Part shown: piece by piece, positions 58,407-64,000 of the stretch
Position numbering within the stretch: position 1 is the stretch's first letter
How the letters are laid out: each line of letters starts with the position of its first letter
Assembly (NCBI RefSeq): GCF_947500265.1
Contig: NZ_CANMRN010000002.1
Coordinates: 512,454-576,453 of the forward strand
DNA from: an uncultured Psychrobacter sp.
GTDB lineage: Bacteria > Pseudomonadota > Gammaproteobacteria > Pseudomonadales > Moraxellaceae
Direction: 5' to 3'
Length of the DNA: 64,000 nt
The notes under the pieces: model-generated
Database searches by the model: none
Told to the model about the DNA's origin: nothing
The model's input: the letters and a program-made list of their open reading frames with translations, nothing else
Translations under genes and position numbers: made by a program

Positions 58407-58871
58407 CTAGTAAATACCCGCTTCTACCCCAGCGGCCAACGTCATAGCAAGCTCTTCTACTTGCTCAGCGAAGCTATCTTGCCAATCGCCTTGTAGTATC
58501 AGCGCCTCTTGAATCCATGACCAACGTAGCCCCGTTGTAATCGTTTTGAGCGCAAGCTTGGTACCTGTACCATCATGCCCTGCACGTATATATACCGCAA
58601 ATGGCATACCTTGCTTCTCTTCTAGCACGGGATAATAGCAACGATCAAAAAAGTCCTTGGTCAGCCCTGCCATATACGCCAGATTTTCAGTCGTACCTAG
58701 CAGTAACGCATCAGCAGCCAACACGTCTTCAGGCTGTGTATCCTGCGGTGATTTCAAAATCACAGTGATATCTATATCAGGATGATTGGCACCGTCATAA
58801 GCTGCCTGCGCCAATTTTTGAGTATTAGGCGATGGCGCATGAGCAACAATGAGTAAAGTCTTAGTAGACAT
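58407..58871 (-). CDS. Flavodoxin/NADPH-dependent FMN reductase-like protein
   Basis: A 154-residue flavodoxin-fold protein. The phosphate-binding strand-loop LLIVAHAPSPNTQKLA, ADALLLGTTENLAYMAGLTKDFFDR (FMN isoalloxazine loop) and FAVYIRAGHDGTGT are consistent with a family of small FMN reductases or quinone reductases. It lies one base after the OsmC-family gene, so the two are co-transcribed, which suggests a joint role in peroxide or thiol stress. Confidence 0.75.
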   Translation of the reverse strand: MSTKTLLIVAHAPSPNTQKLAQAAYDGANHPDIDITVILKSPQDTQPEDVLAADALLLGTTENLAYMAGLTKDFFDRCYYPVLEEKQGMPFAVYIRAGHDGTGTKLALKTITTGLRWSWIQEALILQGDWQDSFAEQVEELAMTLAAGVEAGIY

Positions 58872-58872
58872 A

Positions 58873-59286
58873 TTAGGCTTCTGTACCATTGTTAAATACT
58901 AGACTTTGAGTAATGGCAGGATCCAAGCTATTGCCTACTGGACAGGTTAATGCGGTTTTATAAAATCGCTTTAAGGTACTCTCGTCCAATGCCTTAGAGA
59001 AATTGACCACGACATGTATTTCACTCACACGCCTTGGTTTGGCAGCCATGACTTTGGTGACTTCTGCGGTCGTACCTGAGATATCAATGTCCATCGCTTC
59101 GGCTTTGATACCAATAATCGTTAAGACACAACTGCCCAAACTGGTCGCTAGCAAATCAGTCGGAGAAAATGCTTCACCCTTACCATGATTGTCTGTCGGG
59201 GCATCAGTGATGATTTGATTATTCGACTGTAAATGAATGGCTTGGGTGCGTAAATTGCCTTGGTAGGTTACTTTTGAGGTTGTCAT
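58873..59286 (-). CDS. OsmC-family peroxiredoxin-like protein
   Basis: A 137-residue OsmC/Ohr-superfamily protein. The two redox Cys are in LATSLGSCVLTIIGIKAEA and ALTCPVGNSL. FSPTDLLATSLGSC is typical of the YhfA/OsmC branch. Such proteins reduce organic hydroperoxides with a thiol donor. GAGAA precedes the ATG. It is co-transcribed with the flavodoxin-like gene. Confidence 0.88.
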   Translation of the reverse strand: MTTSKVTYQGNLRTQAIHLQSNNQIITDAPTDNHGKGEAFSPTDLLATSLGSCVLTIIGIKAEAMDIDISGTTAEVTKVMAAKPRRVSEIHVVVNFSKALDESTLKRFYKTALTCPVGNSLDPAITQSLVFNNGTEA

Positions 59287-59370
59287 GGGGTTCTCTTTGA
59301 TAGTTATTTTTAAATATAGATTGTGATAAAAGTGAGGTTAATATCGATAATTTTAAAGAGTATAATGCTC

Positions 59371-60600
59371 TCAAGTATACCCTCTAAATCTAAGAGACTT
59401 ATTTATCATATTTTGTAAGAAAATCAATTTATCTCTATCTGCTGGTAAATCTAAAAACCGATTAGCTTCATCGATTGAATGAAAAGTATTCTGCTGGCGA
59501 ATATGAAATAAAAAGATGTTAATAAAGTATCTTTGTATTTGAAAGCCATAACTTTTAGCCATTTCACTTTCTTGTCCAGCATGTACATTCCGATTTCGAT
59601 ATTCTCTTAAATGCTCAAGTATCTGTTTATGATACTCATAATCTTCGAAAAGAAATGAACAACGAGTAGTTACAGAATCACAATTACTCTCGTTAGGAGC
59701 AGCTATAGACTCTAATGCTCCCCAAGCTCTTAAAACTGCTATATTCTGATCTTTTTCATCAAAAGCACGAACGAACCGTAATAAAGCATCATGTAGGATA
59801 TATCTATATTGTCTTTCGAATTTAGAAAGCCTATCAATTATCATTCTAATATTTTTAATAACAGGCTCTTCGTTTTCTAATGAAAAGAGTCTAGCTTCTA
59901 AAAAACTAGGATCGTACCAAAAGCATTCTTCAAAAACTTTTCCTGATTCATTGTGTATTGTATGAAACTCACCTAGACGAATTTTATTGATAGGCTGCCA
60001 ATCATTACCAATTAGTTCTGCTGAACTATTGCTATAAATAGCAAAGAGACTACGAAGAAGATCAAGCGTTTTCATAGACTTATTTATAGCTATGTTCTCT
60101 GATTTAGCTTTGATTTCAACTACAACTTTAGTATAACCATCTGACTCAACTTTACTACGAGGCTTATTCTTATTTAATAACTCTTTTCTACCTTTAAACT
60201 TGCTCGGAAAATTATTTTTATAAAATCTAAATATACAGCCTTGAAAAGCAATTTTTCGTACGCGCAAGTTATTTACAGATAAAGAAGTTAGCAAATAGTA
60301 TATATTGTCTCTTTTTCCTACATCTAAGAGAATATTCTCTCTAAGCTTGGAAAGAAATGTTTCAGATTTGATCTCATAGTCCTTAACAACTTGCCCTATA
60401 GTTTTTTGTACAAGAGTATGTTTATCCAAATCATCGGCTATGAGAGGAAAACTGATCATGCTTTCCAAAGCCAAAACTGCATCACGATACTCGAAACCTG
60501 AGAATAATACCCTTCCATCTTCAATTACTTTCAGACTATCAATTTTCTTTAGTAGAATAGATGGCTTCAAATTTTTATTTTTCTTCCATTGAACTTTCAA
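59371..60600 (-). CDS. Hypothetical protein with HEPN-like C-terminal domain
   Basis: A 409-residue soluble protein. The N-terminal 250 residues are lysine-rich and unrecognised. The C-terminal part is helical: FERQYRYILHDALLRFVRAF, LRAWGALESIAAP, and at 335-340 R-N-R-N-V-H followed by AGQE, fitting the HEPN superfamily R-x4-6-H motif (R-N-x3-H form), as in Apea-like HEPN. TTG is the start, with AAGGA seven bases upstream. The gene is clearly more AT-rich than the housekeeping genes. The next gene upstream on the same strand also has this motif. An RNase or defence role is inference. Confidence 0.7.
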   Translation of the reverse strand: MKVQWKKNKNLKPSILLKKIDSLKVIEDGRVLFSGFEYRDAVLALESMISFPLIADDLDKHTLVQKTIGQVVKDYEIKSETFLSKLRENILLDVGKRDNIYYLLTSLSVNNLRVRKIAFQGCIFRFYKNNFPSKFKGRKELLNKNKPRSKVESDGYTKVVVEIKAKSENIAINKSMKTLDLLRSLFAIYSNSSAELIGNDWQPINKIRLGEFHTIHNESGKVFEECFWYDPSFLEARLFSLENEEPVIKNIRMIIDRLSKFERQYRYILHDALLRFVRAFDEKDQNIAVLRAWGALESIAAPNESNCDSVTTRCSFLFEDYEYHKQILEHLREYRNRNVHAGQESEMAKSYGFQIQRYFINIFLFHIRQQNTFHSIDEANRFLDLPADRDKLIFLQNMINKSLRFRGYT

Positions 60601-60748
60601 TGTGTATTCCTTTTCAAAAGCCCGTAATGCAACGTTAATATATCCATGTTACTGCTCTATACATCTAACCATTACTTTTTACACAAAAAGTCTAGCCTAC
60701 GAAGTCCTGCAACTCTGTTTTAACTTAAGCTAATAATTCTTCTCAACG

Positions 60749-61579
60749 TTATGTGTATCTTAATGCTGCTTCACTTTCTAAAATATATAACTGATTGATT
60801 AACATAAACTCTCGAATATCATCCCTCAAATTATGACGAGGTTCTTGATGTGCCCGATTGTTACGATAAGCCATAAAGATACTAGTAAACAGCGACGCTC
60901 TGCCTTTAGATTCACCTGAATCTAAGTTTTCCCAACACAAAATAGAATCGTCACCTTGGAATGCTTTTGCAAATAGCTTGACACTACTTTCATTATGTAA
61001 GCCTGTACGTTCTCTGACAACAGATTCCAGCTTTCGGTATGCACCCATAATTGCATTGTCTGGATTCTTATCAAAATCCAATGCTAGCTCGATCAGGCGT
61101 GGGTTAAGCAGTGCCATAGGAATGGTAAGCGGAAACTCACTAAAAATATTGCGCTCACGTTCCTTGTGAATATAAGCAGAATCATACCACCTAGAAGGAC
61201 GCACTGGCTTGATACTATTGATATAGTCTAAATCTTTCACGGTTAAACTTGAATTGGATATATGTTCAAAAATCGATTTTGAAATGATGTACTCATTAAT
61301 ACTGTCTGTATAGTTGCGTAATAAGTTCAAGACAAATGCATATCCTTTTGGTGCCTCTCCCTCGTAGCCAGAAGCAAAACCACCTTTAATGACTATCTGA
61401 ATATCATACTTGAGGGTTAGCAGTAGCGCATGAGTATGTGAATAAGCCTCTTCAAAGGTTAGTATTTTCACGTCTTGTATTTTTTCACCACCATGTATGA
61501 GCTGTATAACCGCCTCTTTACATGTTTGGGTAATACCGCTGTCGCCTAAATATTGAATACCTGCAAATTTAGCTTTCAC
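60749..61579 (-). CDS. Hypothetical protein with TIGR02391/HEPN-like C-terminus
   Basis: A 276-residue protein. Residues 1-120 form an unrecognised alpha/beta region with IQIVIKGGFASGYEGEAPKGYAFVLNLL. The C-terminal 110 residues resemble the TIGR02391 (Ymh) type: AYRKLESVVRERTGL, then SLFTSIFMAYRNNRAHQEPRH, with R239-N-x3-H244 as a HEPN-type motif. The start is GTG, with AAGGA six bases upstream. It lies 148 bp before the second HEPN-like gene on the same strand. AT-rich codon use suggests lateral gain. Confidence 0.7.
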   Translation of the reverse strand: MKAKFAGIQYLGDSGITQTCKEAVIQLIHGGEKIQDVKILTFEEAYSHTHALLLTLKYDIQIVIKGGFASGYEGEAPKGYAFVLNLLRNYTDSINEYIISKSIFEHISNSSLTVKDLDYINSIKPVRPSRWYDSAYIHKERERNIFSEFPLTIPMALLNPRLIELALDFDKNPDNAIMGAYRKLESVVRERTGLHNESSVKLFAKAFQGDDSILCWENLDSGESKGRASLFTSIFMAYRNNRAHQEPRHNLRDDIREFMLINQLYILESEAALRYT

Positions 61580-62036
61580 TTGTTTTCCTTAAATTAATCT
61601 AATCTATAGTAGAAAAATTCCTCATTATCAAATCGTCTTAAACAAGCTATTAGTTAAACCTCGCTGAAATATATATCCGATAACCTAAAAGTAGTAACAG
61701 CAAGCCCTAAAACAACGAAAAGCATAAATAGTATGAGTCGCTATTAAGTGCCACATAACAGTGAAGATCCAGTCCAATAGTCACGGTAGAAATTTTTATT
61801 GAAAATATAACTGCACAGCGTAAATAGTTAAATAAAATTAGTAAAAAAAAGGAAACTCTGTTCAGATCAGAAATTTTTGACCTACCCTCTACACTGGCTG
61901 AACGCTCCAGCCTGTCTACAGATTATGCTATTCTATATCGGATATATATAAGCATTTATTTAGTTTTAGCAAATTTTTTAGTTATTGCTAATTAAATTAT
62001 AAATCCAGACACAAATACTTTAAATAGGCGGCCCAT
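61580..62036. other. 460-bp divergent AT-rich intergenic region
   Basis: No gene is supported. A short hairpin CTGG/CCAG occurs near 61903-61920, with no T tract. AGGCGG six bases before 62037 is the ribosome binding site of the nucleoside permease gene. I looked for a purine riboswitch and did not recognise one. Confidence 0.5.
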
Positions 62037-63062
62037 ATGTTTATAAAAAAACATTTTTTTCATTTATCTATTTTTACCATGATACTTATGTTTTGCAGTA
62101 ATGCACAAGCTGAAACTCATCAAGATAAAATCCAAGTAAAGGTATTTATCGCAGCGATGTTTGAAATTGGTGAGAATAGTGGAGATAAAGCAGGCGAATT
62201 TCAGCATTGGTATAATCAATACTTTACAGACAGTAAGCCTATAAAAGTAGAAGGCGCTCATAGCCCAGTTTATTGTAACTCCGAAGGTGTCTGTGGTTCA
62301 GTATTAGGCATGGGTAAAGTAGGGTCTTCAGCATCCATGCAAGCAATCACACTTTCTCCTAAATTTGACTTTAGCAAAAGCTACTTCGTTCTAAGCGGTG
62401 TCGCAGGAACACCACCGAGTAAAGGCACAATAGGTGATGTAAGCTGGGCGTCTTGGCTCGTAGATTATGACTTAGGTCACCGCTGGAAAGCCGAAGAAGG
62501 TGAAAAAGGTGCACCTACGTTTACACCTCGCAAAGGCTATGAAGATATTCGCCGCTATCAACTTAACTCTGAACTACTAAAATGGAATCTACATTTAAGC
62601 CAGTCAGTTGCTTTAAAAGATTCAAAAGAAGCCAGCGCCTATCGAATGAAATATCCTGATGCAGCAGCACGACGGAGCCCAGCTATCACCGTAGGTACTC
62701 ATATGACAGGAGATACTTTTTTTCATGGACCAGGGTTGTCAGAACAAGCTCAATACATCGCTGAGTTATATAATGCAGATGATTACATTATCACTGAAAT
62801 GGAAGCCGCTGCAATAGCACAAGTACTTAACAGAACGGTAGGTATTGAACGCATAATGAGCTTACGTGGTGCAGTGAATTTTGACCAAGGTAACCCAAAT
62901 GAGACTACGCTTCAACATCTAGATCCAGCGCCAGGAGAAACAGCTGGTGGCTTTGCAGAAACAGTAGAAAATATCGTGCTAGTAGGATCAAAAACTGTCG
63001 ATCACATCGTTGATAACTGGGATGTCTGGGAAAAAGGTGTGCCAAAATTCAAAGAAGAATAA
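62037..63062 (+). CDS. Purine nucleoside permease (NUP)-family periplasmic protein
   Basis: A 341-residue protein with an N-terminal signal peptide (KKHFFHLSIFTMILMFCSNAQA, cleavage near residue 25). The mature part matches the NUP family (PF06516): VKVFIAAMFEIGENSGDKAGEFQHWY, GVCGSVLGMGKVGSSASMQA, FVLSGVAGTPPSKGTIGDVSWA and TEMEAAAIAQVL. It resembles nucleoside phosphorylases in fold, without membrane helices, so a periplasmic nucleoside-binding or -cleaving role is plausible. It sits beside the HEPN-like genes on the opposite strand. Confidence 0.85.
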   Translation: MFIKKHFFHLSIFTMILMFCSNAQAETHQDKIQVKVFIAAMFEIGENSGDKAGEFQHWYNQYFTDSKPIKVEGAHSPVYCNSEGVCGSVLGMGKVGSSASMQAITLSPKFDFSKSYFVLSGVAGTPPSKGTIGDVSWASWLVDYDLGHRWKAEEGEKGAPTFTPRKGYEDIRRYQLNSELLKWNLHLSQSVALKDSKEASAYRMKYPDAAARRSPAITVGTHMTGDTFFHGPGLSEQAQYIAELYNADDYIITEMEAAAIAQVLNRTVGIERIMSLRGAVNFDQGNPNETTLQHLDPAPGETAGGFAETVENIVLVGSKTVDHIVDNWDVWEKGVPKFKEE

Positions 63063-63273
63063 AGAACTTCAAGATATTATTTAATGTACATCATAGTGTC
63101 TAGTACAACCAAACTCACGAAACATTTTTATATCCTCATTAATCTCTTATAGCTCATTTTCAGAAAAGAGGCTTTCTCTTATACTAAAATTTGTAATTTC
63201 TATATGCAGATTTATATCATAGTCTAATTTTTCACAAATACACGCAAATAAACTTGAAATAAGTATCTAACGT

Positions 63274-63310
63274 CCTATTCCCTACACTTTGTTAAAGTGT
63301 AGGGAATAGG
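63274..63310. repeat. Perfect 17-bp inverted repeat
   Basis: CCTATTCCCTACACTTT (63274-63290), loop GTT, AAAGTGTAGGGAATAGG (63294-63310). No T tract follows on either strand, so it is not a standard terminator, although it lies between two convergent genes. Confidence 0.95.
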
Positions 63311-63349
63311 AGTCCAACCACATGCAATAAATACAGCTTGATTGACTAA

Positions 63350-63658
63350 TTAAACGTTTAATCTTGATAGTTCATTACTTAACTCTTGCTTCGCTTCAAA
63401 TGGCGATAGCGCTTTAAACTTCCAATAACCAGCACGAGATATCTCAGTTGTCTGCTGATTTTTGAGATAGTTATATGCATTTTCGATATCATTGATCAAT
63501 GCATTCATTGCATTTGATGGAACAATGTGATATTCATCATTTATATTAGCTATAACATGAGAAATATTTATAGCACCTGACTGTAGTTCAAGATTAAGGC
63601 AATAGCGTGCGATGGAAATTTGTGCTGATTGAAGAGCTGTACCAGTTAATTTAAACAT
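63350..63658 (-). CDS. Small hypothetical protein
   Basis: A 102-residue protein from ATG 63658, favoured over 63667 because AGGATGG lies about seven bases upstream. No signal peptide or membrane segment. The N-terminal half (MFKLTGTALQSAQISIARYCLNLEL) is alpha/beta-like, and the C-terminal part is helical and charged (SPFEAKQELSNELSRLN). I do not recognise a family. Codon use is AT-rich, like the neighbouring accessory genes. Confidence 0.55.
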   Translation of the reverse strand: MFKLTGTALQSAQISIARYCLNLELQSGAINISHVIANINDEYHIVPSNAMNALINDIENAYNYLKNQQTTEISRAGYWKFKALSPFEAKQELSNELSRLNV

Positions 63659-63880
63659 ATGTACCATCCTATTTGATTAATTAGGTGAAATTACTAAATA
63701 TATAAATGGGAACATATTTTGAGTAATCAAGCTCAACAAGATATTTAAATGATAGATGGGTAATGATTAATTAAGTTAAGATAGGCACAGAATAAGTAAT
63801 AACTGACTATATCTCTTCTATTTTCAGCTGATATTACACAATAAAATTATTAGATTAATTTCAAACCGCACACAAAGAAA

Positions 63881-63910
63881 ATCCCCCGACTAGATAACTA
63901 GTCGGGGGAT
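63881..63910 (-). terminator. rRNA operon terminator
   Basis: A perfect 13-bp stem ATCCCCCGACTAG / CTAGTCGGGGGAT with loop ATAA, followed on the minus strand by TTTTCTTTG. It lies directly after the 5S rRNA. Confidence 0.93.
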
Positions 63911-63923
63911 ATTTCAGAATAGA

Positions 63924-64000
63924 GAGCTGACGATGACCTACTCTCACATGGGCGAACCACACTACCATTGGCGCTACGATGTTTCACTTCTGAGTTCGGG
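63924..64000 (-). rRNA. rrf: 5S ribosomal RNA, 3' part (cut by window end)
   Basis: The reverse complement contains CCCGAACTCAGAAGTGAAAC and GGTAGTGTGG, then CCATGTGAGAGTAGGTCATC, all canonical 5S rRNA segments. The 3' end is set near GTCAGCTC and may be off by a few bases. The 23S and 16S genes would lie beyond the window. Confidence 0.95.

Noticed and set aside
63274..63310. Palindrome as an intrinsic terminator
   Set aside because: No T tract on either strand; kept as a repeat of unknown role instead.

Overview
The window reads as a chromosomal segment of a Moraxellaceae gammaproteobacterium, most probably Psychrobacter. This is inferred from the proteins (complete nuoA-N with fused nuoCD, leuS-lptE-holA, dut-algC-argB, ybeZ/ybeY, Moraxellaceae-like 5S rRNA), the moderate base composition and the AAGGATAAT-type ribosome binding sites, often before TTG or GTG starts. 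No species can be proven from the sequence alone.

Layout. 1-709 is the 3' end of nadB. 816-6480 is a phospholipid-type module: a CdsA/YnbB-like cytidylyltransferase on the plus strand converges on a minus-strand operon of a 901-residue YnbA-YnbC-like fusion (CDP-alcohol phosphotransferase + alpha/beta hydrolase + methyltransferase), a patatin-fold protein lacking both canonical catalytic residues, and an SDR oxidoreductase. 6.7-18.5 kb holds lysO, a DUF3644 gene, two ubiquinone-type FAD monooxygenases separated by a MITE-like element, ybeZ and ybeY, an MscS channel, a TonB-like protein, an unrecognised gene and fpr. 18.7-35.0 kb is the complete NADH:quinone oxidoreductase (complex I) operon on the minus strand, ending in a strong hairpin terminator. 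Several of its subunits carry unusual extensions (NuoA, NuoJ, NuoK) or an insertion (NuoG).

35.9-52.3 kb is a mostly plus-strand housekeeping stretch: rep, mgtE, dut, algC, argB, a YffB/ArsC-like gene (minus strand), leuS, lptE, holA and macAB. Two near-identical tRNA-Lys(TTT) genes follow. 53-59.3 kb holds an MBL-fold hydrolase, a large-subunit catalase, a secreted dienelactone hydrolase-family protein, a DUF938 methyltransferase, a flavodoxin-like protein and an OsmC protein. 59.4-63.7 kb is AT-rich and accessory-looking: two adjacent genes whose C-termini carry HEPN-type R-N-x3-H motifs, a periplasmic purine nucleoside-binding/permease protein, a small unknown gene and a perfect 17-bp palindrome. 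The window ends in a minus-strand rRNA operon (terminator and partial 5S rRNA).

The best candidates for undescribed biology are the fused YnbA-YnbC lipid module with its degenerate patatin partner, and the adjacent pair of HEPN-like genes. A third, DUF3644, gene with an R-H-x3-H motif lies far away in the same window. A recurring smaller theme is short tandem repeats in intergenic regions: 8 bp x7 after mgtE, 15 bp x3 before leuS, 15 bp x4 between mscS and tonB, and 17 bp x2 plus 20 bp x3 before nuoA.
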